NCBI GenBank assembly: GCA_016218905.1
Contig: JACRCS010000576.1
Coordinates: 1-13,167, forward strand
Direction of reading: 5' to 3'
DNA from: Deltaproteobacteria bacterium
GTDB lineage: Bacteria; Desulfobacterota_C; Deferrisomatia; Deferrisomatales; JACRMM01
DNA: 13,167 nucleotides
Below the pieces are notes generated by a model that worked only from the letters and a program-made list of their open reading frames with translations, made no database searches and was not told where the DNA came from. Within the stretch, counting starts at the first letter, position 1; each line of letters starts with the position of its first letter. The position numbers and the translations under genes were made by a program. Of this stretch, positions 6,506 to 12,497 are shown piece after piece.

Positions 6506-8182
6506 TCAGCCCGCGGGGTTCTCGTAGCCGATGCCAATGGAGAGCGAAACGGTGGTTCCTCGGCCGGGCCGGCCCTTCACTTCGAGCGTCGCGCCGATGG
6601 TTCTGGCTCGGAAGCCCATGAGGCGAAGCCCCATGCCGTCACCGCCGGAGCTCTGGCGCAGGCCCTGACCGTCATCCTCGACGGTCAGGGTTAGCTTCCG
6701 GTCCCGGTGGCTCAACCCCAGGCGGATGGCGCCTGCCCCCGAGTGCTTCACGGCGTTCTGGACCGCCTCGCGGGCGATGTAGAAGAGCTGGGTGGCGAGG
6801 GTGTTGTCCTGGATGAGTACCGGCTCGTCCGTCTCGAACGTGCAGGGAATCCCGAAGATCGCCTCCGTCCCGTGCGCCAGCTCGGCCAACGCGAACTCCA
6901 GACCATTGTCGGTCAGGTGGACGGGACAGAGCCCCTTCGTGAGCGCCCTCGTCTTCTGGATCCCCTCCGTGACGAGTTGTTTGATCTTTTCGGCGTCTCC
7001 CGCCTGCGGGCGGCCGTTCTCCGAAAGCTTCCTGCTCAACACCTTGCTCAGGACCTCGATTCCGATCAGGTGAGGGCTGAGGTCGTCGTGAAGCTCCTCC
7101 CCGATCTTCCTGCGCTCGCGGTCCCCGGCTTCGATGATCTCCCGTTCGAGCCGCCTCGATTCGGTGACATCCTCCATCGTGGCCAGCATGCACGGCTCGT
7201 CCCAGATCTCGATGATCTCCGCCGAGACCCGTACGACCCGAACCTCGTCGTTCTTTCTCCGAAGCTCCACCTCGTACCCGCGCAGCTGTCCCTCCCGGCG
7301 CAGTCCCTCCATCAGCCTCTTGGCTTCCTCGGGGTCTCGGAAGAGCCCGAACTCGAGAGGCGCCCTCCCGATGACCTCCTCCCGATCGAAGCCCGTCAAG
7401 CCGAGGAAGGCCTCGTTGACGTTCAGCAACCGAATGTCCTTCAACGTGCTGATCGAGATGCCGTTGGGGCTGGAGCGAAACGCCTTGGAGAACATCTCCT
7501 CCGAGAGGCGCAGCGCCTTTTGTGCTTTCACCTGTGCGGTGATGTCTCGGTGAATGATGACACTGCCCGCGAGCTGGCCGTCCCGGCCGCGGTAGGTGGC
7601 GCCGCTCACGCTGACGTGGATGATGTCCCCCCAGCGCGTACGCCGCCGCGTTTCGACTCCCGAGAGCGTCTCCCCGGCGAGAGTGGTTCGGATCATCCTG
7701 CGGGTTTCCGGCCAGCAGTCTTCCGGCACGAAGCGGTCGAGCGTCCTGCCGAGGCACTCCTCGAGGGTCCAGCCGAAGACGCGGGAGAAGGCGGGGTTGA
7801 AGTACGTCACGCGGCCCGCCATGTCGTAGACGACGATCGGATCGGGGGCGGCCTCCATGACGGATCGGTAGCGCGCCTCGGATTCCCGCAGTGCGTCCTC
7901 GGCGGGGCTCTCGGCAGCGGCCTCCGCGTCCGGCGCGGTAGAATCCCGCGGCTCGACGCCCCCACCGTCTCTGAATGACCTCTTCTTCACCGCGGACGCT
8001 CGGCGGAAGCTTAGCGGTGGGCGGATCCAGGAGAAGACAAAGACCACCAGCACCCCGAAAGCGGCGGTCATCGCGGCCATTCCGTCAGCGCCCGCCTGTA
8101 CGAGCAGATACGGTCCGCATGCCAGGGCGAGGACGGCGGCCCACATCGGAAGGAGCTCCCCTTGGAGACGGCGGTTGGCCAT
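6506..8182 (-). CDS. Membrane-anchored double-PAS sensor histidine kinase (NarL/DegS-type, HisKA_3)
   Basis: Signal-transducing kinase of 558 residues. The N-terminus has two closely spaced hydrophobic segments (about 13-30 and 36-52) with almost no extracytoplasmic loop, so sensing is probably cytoplasmic or in-membrane. Next comes a charged linker (60-100), PAS 1 (about 102-215, YRSVMEAAPDPIVVYD then HRDIT), and PAS 2 (about 225-342, SSPNGISIS then MEDVTESR). The dimerisation/phosphoacceptor helix is DRERRKIGEELHDDLSPH (354-371) with His365, the HisKA_3 type. The HATPase_c domain shows REAVQNAVKH (471-480, N-box Asn476), DDGQG (503-507) and GMGLR (516-520). Start: the ATG at 8182 is favoured, with GGTGG 8 nt upstream; a GTG four codons earlier would sit inside that site. 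HisKA_3 kinases normally phosphorylate LuxR/NarL-type regulators, but none is adjacent. It has its own promoter. The signal is unknown. Confidence 0.93.
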   Translation of the reverse strand: MANRRLQGELLPMWAAVLALACGPYLLVQAGADGMAAMTAAFGVLVVFVFSWIRPPLSFRRASAVKKRSFRDGGGVEPRDSTAPDAEAAAESPAEDALRESEARYRSVMEAAPDPIVVYDMAGRVTYFNPAFSRVFGWTLEECLGRTLDRFVPEDCWPETRRMIRTTLAGETLSGVETRRRTRWGDIIHVSVSGATYRGRDGQLAGSVIIHRDITAQVKAQKALRLSEEMFSKAFRSSPNGISISTLKDIRLLNVNEAFLGLTGFDREEVIGRAPLEFGLFRDPEEAKRLMEGLRREGQLRGYEVELRRKNDEVRVVRVSAEIIEIWDEPCMLATMEDVTESRRLEREIIEAGDRERRKIGEELHDDLSPHLIGIEVLSKVLSRKLSENGRPQAGDAEKIKQLVTEGIQKTRALTKGLCPVHLTDNGLEFALAELAHGTEAIFGIPCTFETDEPVLIQDNTLATQLFYIAREAVQNAVKHSGAGAIRLGLSHRDRKLTLTVEDDGQGLRQSSGGDGMGLRLMGFRARTIGATLEVKGRPGRGTTVSLSIGIGYENPAG

Positions 8183-8190
8183 TGCTGAGA

Positions 8191-8199
8191 CCACCTTCT
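8191..8199 (-). promoter_or_regulatory. Ribosome-binding site of the sensor kinase, deciding ATG over GTG
   Basis: Minus-strand AGAAGGTGG, ending 8 nt before the ATG at 8180-8182. The alternative GTG (8192-8194) lies inside this purine-rich stretch and has no upstream site of its own. Confidence 0.5.
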
Positions 8200-8207
8200 A
8201 CGACGCG

Positions 8208-8224
8208 TCCGACCCTGGGTCGGA
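8208..8224. promoter_or_regulatory. 17-bp perfect dyad in the 5' leader of the sensor kinase
   Basis: TCCGACCC-T-GGGTCGGA: 8-bp arms around a single central base. It lies between the predicted transcription start (about 8240) and the ATG at 8182, 9 bp upstream of the ribosome site. It could be an operator for a dimeric repressor or, in RNA, a hairpin close to the ribosome site (the 1-nt loop would force a couple of pairs open). Confidence 0.55.
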
Positions 8225-8227
8225 AGA

Positions 8228-8246
8228 CGCAGGAAGAGAGCCTGCG
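8228..8246. promoter_or_regulatory. Dyad abutting the -10 box of the sensor kinase promoter
   Basis: CGCAGG-N7-CCTGCG, 6-bp perfect arms, ending one base before the -10 hexamer and covering the expected transcription start. A protein bound here would block the polymerase. In RNA it would be a hairpin at the very 5' end. Confidence 0.5.
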
Positions 8247-8274
8247 ATTACACACGCAATACGGTGTTTGTCAA
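8247..8274 (-). promoter_or_regulatory. Strong sigma70-type promoter of the sensor kinase
   Basis: Minus strand: consensus -35 TTGACA (8269-8274), a 16-nt spacer, then -10 TGTAAT (8247-8252, 5 of 6 matches). The predicted start near 8240 gives a leader of about 58 nt with two dyads. It is the best promoter match I found in the window and sits in a locally A/T-richer stretch. Confidence 0.7.
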
Positions 8275-8418
8275 TATCACATCGTGCCGGTGGATACAAG
8301 CCGAGTGGCCCCCAGGATTCACCGCCGACGGCGGCCACTCCGGGCATTTTCGCGGCGGCGCCCGGCCGCGCCGCTCTCCCCCCGGCCACGCGAGCAGCGC
8401 TCATCGGTTTCGCGTTCG

Positions 8419-8459
8419 TGGACTGAGTGGACGGAATGGACTTCATGGACTCGGCGGAC
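8419..8459. repeat. 9-bp tandem repeat, TGGACNNNN (GTCCA on the minus strand)
   Basis: TGGAC recurs at an exact 9-bp step at 8419, 8428, 8437 and 8446, with a fifth degenerate copy (CGGAC) at 8455. The four bases between copies vary (tgag, ggaa, ttca, tcgg). A fixed pentamer with a variable tetramer at constant phase is unlike random GC-rich DNA. It lies 50-90 bp past the stop of the ketopantoate-reductase-like gene. Confidence 0.75.
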
Positions 8460-8478
8460 GGCCTTCCTCTTCATTCAT

Positions 8479-8506
8479 CTCCATTCTCCATTCTCCATTC
8501 TCCATT
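8479..8506. repeat. 7-bp perfect tandem repeat, (CTCCATT)x4
   Basis: Four exact head-to-tail copies. On the minus strand it reads (AATGGAG)x4 and begins 2 bp after the stop codon of the ketopantoate-reductase-like gene (8509). Its 7-bp unit is the cleanest tandem repeat in the window and is likely to vary in copy number by slippage. Confidence 0.9.
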
Positions 8507-8508
8507 CT

Positions 8509-9426
8509 TCACCCGTAGCTCCGTTCCAGCGTCCGCACCAACCCGTAGAGCGTCTCCGTCACCGGTACCTGTAGGCCGAGCGCCTTTGCCTCCCGGACGA
8601 TGGCGCCGTTGATGAACTCGACCTCGGTCGGCCTGCCGGCCAGAACGTCCTGGAGCATGGAGGGCTTGTGCTCCCCGTGCTCGCGGAAGGCCATCTCAAC
8701 GGTCTGGAGGACCGCCTGCTCGTTCACCGGAAGGCCCTTCCGCCGCGCGACCTCCATCGCTTCCGCTACGATCCGGAACGCCAGCGCCCGCCCCTCCGGT
8801 GTCCTGCCCACGCCTCCGACCGGGAGACGGGTCACGGCCGCTAGGCAGTTCACGGCGGCGTTGAAGGAGGCCTTCTCCCAGATCACCGCGGCGACCGTCT
8901 CCGCGACCTGGCAGTTGAGGCCGGCCCGCTCGAACGCTTCCGCTATCGAGCGCAGACGCTCCGAGACGACGCCGTCGGCGGTCATGATCCGGGTGGCGCC
9001 GCTCCCGAGGCTCCGGATCCGGCCGGGGCCGACGAGGTCGCTCGGGATGGTCGTAGTGCCGACGATGATGCGGGAGGGGTCAGCGAACTTCGACAGGAGC
9101 TCCGCGTGGCCGAGGCCGTTCTGGAGGCTCAGGAGCCAGGTCTCCGGGCCGAGGAGGTGTCGCGCGCCCTCCAGGGCCGCGGCCGTGTGGAAGGCCTTGG
9201 TGAAGACGAGGAGGAGGTCGGGGACCGCCCTCCAGTCGCCCGGCAGGGAGGCCGGCACAGCGACCTTCCGCTCCCCCTCTTCGGACTCCACGAACAGTCC
9301 GGCTTCGTTCACGGCCCGCACGTGGTCCTCCCGCACATCCAGCAGGACCACCTTCTGGCCGCTCTCCCACAGCTTGGCGCCGTAGAGGCACCCCATGGCG
9401 CCGGCGCCGAGGACGGCGATCTTCAT
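8509..9426 (-). CDS. panE: Ketopantoate reductase family protein (PanE/ApbA)
   Basis: NAD(P)H-dependent reductase of 305 residues, the standard length, with both expected domains. The N-terminal Rossmann motif is LGAGAMGCLYG (6-16). Lys77 in FTKAFHT and the QNG loop (102-104) match conserved positions. The C-terminal helical domain has the signature IWEKASFNAAVN (182-193), where Lys185 corresponds to the family's catalytic lysine, and TEVEFINGAIV (267-277), including the conserved acidic residue, then the P-containing ending GLQVPVTETL. Its ATG overlaps the stop of the upstream lactate/malate-dehydrogenase-like gene as ATGA. In biosynthesis this enzyme makes pantoate for CoA, but no panB, panC or panD is here. 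The partners are 2-oxoacid enzymes, so it may instead act on another branched 2-oxoacid/2-hydroxyacid pair. Family is certain, substrate less so. Confidence 0.9.
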   Translation of the reverse strand: MKIAVLGAGAMGCLYGAKLWESGQKVVLLDVREDHVRAVNEAGLFVESEEGERKVAVPASLPGDWRAVPDLLLVFTKAFHTAAALEGARHLLGPETWLLSLQNGLGHAELLSKFADPSRIIVGTTTIPSDLVGPGRIRSLGSGATRIMTADGVVSERLRSIAEAFERAGLNCQVAETVAAVIWEKASFNAAVNCLAAVTRLPVGGVGRTPEGRALAFRIVAEAMEVARRKGLPVNEQAVLQTVEMAFREHGEHKPSMLQDVLAGRPTEVEFINGAIVREAKALGLQVPVTETLYGLVRTLERSYG

Positions 9427-10340
9427 GGGCTTAGAGCTCGTGCGTTCGCCTCCAGGTAGTCGAAGGCGCGGTCGAGCTTCGCCCGCTCCTCGGGAGCGAG
9501 CTTCCACTCCCGGACCTCCAGAACGCCCGCCCGCCCCAGGCGCGCCGGCACGCACGCGCTGAAGCCCCGGCGGCCGTACTCGCCGTCGAGCACGACCGAG
9601 CAGGGGAAGATCTCGCCCGAGTCGTGGACGATGGCGTGGACCATGTCGGCGAGCCCCACCGCGGACGTCCAGCCGGAGGTCCGGCCGGTGCCCAGGCTCT
9701 CGTACGCCCGGAGGATCTTGGGGATTTCGCCGAGGATCCGCTCCTGGAAGGCCGCGTCCGCCGGAAAGGGGTTCCCGCCCACGCGCAGCGCGCTGAAGAG
9801 CGGCACCTGGTGCTCCCCGTGCTCTCCGAGCACGTGGCCTTCCACGTGGGTCGCCGTGGTGCCGAGGGCCCGGGCCACGAGCATGCGGAAGCGATAGGAG
9901 TCGTTGATCGTGTAGCCGATGAGCCGCGTCCGGTCCATCCCGGAGTGCACGTGCATCGCGTAGTTCACGGGGTCCACCGGGTTCGTGGCCGTGAGGACGA
10001 CGGCTTCGGGGCAGAATCTCCGGAGCTTCTCGGCCGTGTCTCGGACGATCGGCAAGCCGTCCCCGAGGAGCTCCATGCGCGACGAGATCTGCCGCCACGG
10101 CGCCCCCGCGGCTACCACGACGATGTCGCAGCCGGCGAGGTCCTCGTCCTCCCCCACGTGGACGCTCGTGTCGTTGAGGACGGCAGCCGCGGTCTGGATG
10201 TCCATGAAGTGGGACCGGAGCAGGTTCTTCTTCACATCGAAGAGCCAGAGCTCCTCGGCCGTGCCGGCCGTTGCGATGGTGAAGGCGGCGCAGGAACCGA
10301 GCGTCCCCGCAGCCCCGATGATGCCGACCTTGCAGCCCAT
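9423..10340 (-). CDS. Lactate/malate dehydrogenase family protein with atypical substrate loop
   Basis: NAD-dependent 2-hydroxyacid dehydrogenase of 305 residues. The Rossmann motif GIIGAAGTLG (6-15) with Asp35 at the end of strand 2 points to NAD(H) rather than NADP(H). Catalytic residues by family alignment: Asp147 and Arg150 in NDSYRFR (146-152), His174 in LGEHGEHQVP (171-180), Arg88, and the TNPVD loop (119-123). The substrate-specificity loop, normally QKPGETR in lactate or RKPGMxR in malate enzymes, reads WRQISSR (82-88). Trp82 thus sits at the Gln/Arg discriminator and the Lys-Pro-Gly is lost. Neither lactate nor malate can be assigned. The start ATG at 10340 has AGGAGA 6 nt upstream and follows the porB stop by 17 bp. 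The gene overlaps the downstream ketopantoate-reductase-like gene by ATGA. Confidence 0.88.
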   Translation of the reverse strand: MGCKVGIIGAAGTLGSCAAFTIATAGTAEELWLFDVKKNLLRSHFMDIQTAAAVLNDTSVHVGEDEDLAGCDIVVVAAGAPWRQISSRMELLGDGLPIVRDTAEKLRRFCPEAVVLTATNPVDPVNYAMHVHSGMDRTRLIGYTINDSYRFRMLVARALGTTATHVEGHVLGEHGEHQVPLFSALRVGGNPFPADAAFQERILGEIPKILRAYESLGTGRTSGWTSAVGLADMVHAIVHDSGEIFPCSVVLDGEYGRRGFSACVPARLGRAGVLEVREWKLAPEERAKLDRAFDYLEANARALSP

Positions 10341-10346
10341 TTCGCG

Positions 10347-10352
10347 TCTCCT
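10347..10352 (-). promoter_or_regulatory. Shine-Dalgarno of the lactate/malate-dehydrogenase-like gene
   Basis: AGGAGA on the minus strand, 6 nt before the ATG at 10338-10340 and inside the 17-bp gap after porB. It fixes the start, since the same frame remains open further upstream within porB. Confidence 0.65.
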
Positions 10353-10357
10353 GCGCT

Positions 10358-11263
10358 TCAGCCTCGGAACCCCGTCTGGACCGGGGCGCACGCCGCCCGG
10401 CGTTCGAGCTCGGCCCAGGTGCGGTCCGCCTCCGCCTGGACGACCGCGATCTGCTCCGCCCGGAGGTGGCGGAAGCGGCCCTGGGCCGACAGGTACTTCT
10501 CCACGGGCAGCGGCCGGGGACGGAAGTTCAGGCGGTAACGGACCCCGTCCTCGATCTCGTAGAGGGGGAAGACGTTCGTCTCCACCGCCAGCGCGGCGAC
10601 CTTCGGCGCCATGTGGTCGGCGATCTTCCAGCCCGTGACGCACGGCGAGAGGAGGTGGATGAAGCGCGTCCCCCGCGTCTCCTTCGCGCGCTGCACCTTC
10701 CGGATCAGGTCCTCCGCGAAGCCGACGGAAGCGGTGGCCGCGTAAGGAATCCGGTGCGCCGCCATGATCTCCATGATGTGCTTCTTGCGCCGCTCGTTAC
10801 CGGAGGGCGTGGTGCCGGTCCAGGCGAACTGGGGCGTCGAGCCGGAGACCTGGATACCCGTATTCATGTAGGCCTCGTTGTCGAGGCAGACGTAGAGGAT
10901 GTTCTCGTTCCGGTCCGCCGCGCCGGAGAGCGACTGGAGGCCGATATCGAAGGTCCCGCCGTCGCCCGCGAACGCGACTACGGGCCGGTCGTCACCCTGG
11001 AGCTCCAACGCGTGTGCGATCCCTGCGGCCGTGGGGGCCGCGATCTCGAAGGCGGAGTGGAAGGCCGGCACCTTCAGGCAGGTGTGCGGGAAGGGGCCCG
11101 ACACGACCGCGGCGCAGGACGGCACCACCACCACGGCCACCCGCGGGCCCAGGCTCCGCAGGACCAGGTTCATGGCGATGGCGTGGCCGCAGCCGGGGCA
11201 GCCGGCGTGGCCGGGGCGGAGGCCCTGGGAATCCTCGGGCAAGAGCTTCGTGGCCGGGATCAT
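10358..11263 (-). CDS. porB: 2-oxoacid (pyruvate-type):ferredoxin oxidoreductase, beta subunit
   Basis: Thiamine-diphosphate-binding catalytic subunit, 301 residues. It decarboxylates a 2-oxoacid and passes electrons through its own [4Fe-4S] cluster to ferredoxin, giving acyl-CoA. All four cluster ligands are visible: Cys22 and Cys25 in GCPGCGH, Cys50 in VPSCAAVV, and Cys208 in SPCVTGW. The thiamine-diphosphate/Mg motif is GDGGTFDIGLQSLSGA (100-115) with Asn129 in DNEAYMNTG (128-136), the beta-subunit hallmark. TPQFAWTGTTPSG (143-155) matches the conserved TTTPxG loop. It starts with an ATGA overlap at the porA stop. The 300-residue length and DNEAYMNTG favour the pyruvate/2-oxoisovalerate type over indolepyruvate enzymes. 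The physiological oxoacid is uncertain. Confidence 0.9.
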   Translation of the reverse strand: MIPATKLLPEDSQGLRPGHAGCPGCGHAIAMNLVLRSLGPRVAVVVVPSCAAVVSGPFPHTCLKVPAFHSAFEIAAPTAAGIAHALELQGDDRPVVAFAGDGGTFDIGLQSLSGAADRNENILYVCLDNEAYMNTGIQVSGSTPQFAWTGTTPSGNERRKKHIMEIMAAHRIPYAATASVGFAEDLIRKVQRAKETRGTRFIHLLSPCVTGWKIADHMAPKVAALAVETNVFPLYEIEDGVRYRLNFRPRPLPVEKYLSAQGRFRHLRAEQIAVVQAEADRTWAELERRAACAPVQTGFRG

Positions 11264-12417
11264 GGCTCCTCCTCCGTCACCCAGATGGGTTCGTCCGAGA
11301 ACTCGGCCCGGCCGAGGGCGTCCCTGACGATTCGCTCGATCGTATCGGGACTCACGTCCGTGCCGCCGATACCGGCGAGGTAGCCCTGAACCTGGTGGCG
11401 TCTCGGGCTGTTCACGAGCGCCGCCTTCACCTCGGAGCAGAAGATGCCCTCCCGGCCCAGCGACAGGTTCCGCTCGGCCACGACGATCCGCGGCGCGTCC
11501 TCCAGGGCGGCGCGCACCGCCGCCGTCGGGAACGGCCGGAAGAGCCGGAGCTTCAGGAGCCCCACCTTGAAGCCCTTCTCGCGCAACGCGGCGAGCGTCG
11601 CCCGCGCGGTGGAGGTGATCGTGGCGGTGGTGACGAGGACGAGGTCGGCTCCCTCGCAGTCGACTCGTTCGACGAGGCCGTAGCTCCGGCCGAACACGTC
11701 GGCGAACTCCCGATCGACGCGCTCGACGACGCCCACGGCGTAGGCCATCGCCTCCGCCGCGAGGCGGCGGGAGTGGCGAAAGGTCTTGGCGCTCCCCGCC
11801 GGCACGTTGTAGCCGGGGTTCGCCAAGTCGAAGCGCTTCGGCAGGTTCACGGGGGGCAGGAACCGGTCCACGAGCTCCTGCTCGGGCACCTCGATGGGCT
11901 CCATGAAGTGGGAAATGTAGTTGGCCTCGAGAGAGACCATCACCGGCAGGAGCACCTCCTCGGCGATCCGGTAGGCCTGGATGGTGCTGTCCAGGGCGTC
12001 CTGGTTGTCCTCCGCGTAGAGCTGGATCCAGCCGGTATCCCGCTGGGCCAGCGCGTCGGTCTGGTCGCTCCAGAAGGCCCACGGCGCGGCGAGCGTGCGG
12101 TTCACGCACGCCATGACGACGGCGGTGCGGCAGCCCGAGGCGAAGTGGAGCATCTCGTGCATGAGCGCGATGCCCTGGCTCGACGTGGCGGTGAAGGTCC
12201 GCGCCCCGGCGAGCGAGGCCGAGAGACACGCCGCCATGGCCGAGTGCTCGCTCTCCACGCGCATCATCCGGCCGCCGAGCGTGCCGCTCGCCTCCCACTC
12301 CGAGAGCTTCTCGTAGATGGGCGTCTGGGGCGTGATCGGGTAGGCGGCCACCAGTTGGGTCCGGCAAAGCCGGACGGCCTCCGCCACGCCGTGGTTGCCC
12401 GTCAGGAACCTTCTCAT
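11260..12417 (-). CDS. porA: 2-oxoacid (pyruvate-type):ferredoxin oxidoreductase, alpha subunit
   Basis: Partner of the beta subunit, 385 residues, supplying the pyrimidine-binding domain for thiamine diphosphate, part of the substrate pocket and a transketolase C-like domain. The N-terminus GNHGVAEAVRL (7-17) and AAYPITPQTPIYEKLSEW (24-41) is the family signature; Thr29 corresponds to a substrate-contact residue. RVESEHSAM (53-61) carries the glutamate region that activates thiamine. NRTLAAPWAFWSDQTD (106-121) and QRDTGWIQLY (125-134) are the typical central block. The later segment LLKLRLFRPFP and AERNLSLGREG mark domain II. Only alpha and beta are seen; the gamma subunit would be expected upstream or elsewhere. 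The ATG at 12417 is supported by the conserved N-terminus more than by its ribosome site, a loose GGGG about 9 nt upstream. The gene lies 80 bp after the FAD-ferredoxin protein. Confidence 0.92.
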   Translation of the reverse strand: MRRFLTGNHGVAEAVRLCRTQLVAAYPITPQTPIYEKLSEWEASGTLGGRMMRVESEHSAMAACLSASLAGARTFTATSSQGIALMHEMLHFASGCRTAVVMACVNRTLAAPWAFWSDQTDALAQRDTGWIQLYAEDNQDALDSTIQAYRIAEEVLLPVMVSLEANYISHFMEPIEVPEQELVDRFLPPVNLPKRFDLANPGYNVPAGSAKTFRHSRRLAAEAMAYAVGVVERVDREFADVFGRSYGLVERVDCEGADLVLVTTATITSTARATLAALREKGFKVGLLKLRLFRPFPTAAVRAALEDAPRIVVAERNLSLGREGIFCSEVKAALVNSPRRHQVQGYLAGIGGTDVSPDTIERIVRDALGRAEFSDEPIWVTEEEP

Positions 12418-12437
12418 CGGGTCTCGCCCCTTCCGGG

Positions 12438-12485
12438 AATCAGTGATCCGTAATCAGTGATCAGGAGGGCCGGCGATCACTGATC
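12438..12485. repeat. Direct and inverted repeats of ATCAGTGATC in the gap before porA
   Basis: AATCAGTGATC occurs twice in direct orientation (12438-12448 and 12452-12462, a 14-bp step). An inverted copy, GATCACTGATC, lies at 12475-12485. The second direct copy and the inverted copy form a 10-bp stem (12453-12462 with 12475-12484) around a 12-nt GC-rich loop. No T-tract follows, so an intrinsic terminator is unlikely. It fills most of the 80 bp between the FAD-ferredoxin gene and porA and could act as an intercistronic RNA hairpin or simply be a dispersed repeat. Confidence 0.75.
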
Positions 12486-12497
12486 AGCGGTCGGCAG

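Larger units (their letters stand above)
8183..8508. other. 326-bp intergenic region between the ketopantoate-reductase-like gene and the sensor kinase
   Basis: From right to left it holds the AATGGAG and GTCCA tandem repeats, then a GC-rich stretch with a larger dyad. In that dyad GAGTGGCC (8303-8310) pairs with GGCCACTC (8333-8340), and CCGCC (8322-8326) can alternatively pair with GGCGG (8330-8334). The kinase promoter and its two leader dyads follow. No credible gene: the possible short reading frames here have no ribosome site or recognisable sequence. No clear U-tract terminator follows the upstream operon on the minus strand. Confidence 0.6.

Noticed and set aside
8303..8340. Hairpin followed by a short T-run (CATTTTC) on the plus strand, resembling a terminator
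   Set aside because: No plus-strand gene ends here, the loop is 22 nt and the T-run is interrupted. On the minus strand there is no T-tract.
8198..8446. 82-codon minus-strand frame in the gap before the sensor kinase
   Set aside because: It spans the best promoter and both leader dyads, has Ala/Gly/Pro-rich composition and no ribosome site, and begins inside the TGGAC tandem repeat.
8419..8506. Possible CRISPR array or direct-repeat locus
   Set aside because: Units are 7 and 9 bp with 0-4 bp between them, far too short for CRISPR repeats and spacers, and no cas gene is present.
9423..10340. Plain naming as malate dehydrogenase (mdh)
   Set aside because: The catalytic residues fit the superfamily but the specificity loop matches neither malate nor lactate enzymes, so a specific name is not supported.
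11014..12453. Plus-strand open frame (about 480 codons) opposite porA
   Set aside because: Low-complexity Arg/Gly/Pro/His-rich translation with no motif; the opposite strand carries an intact porA.
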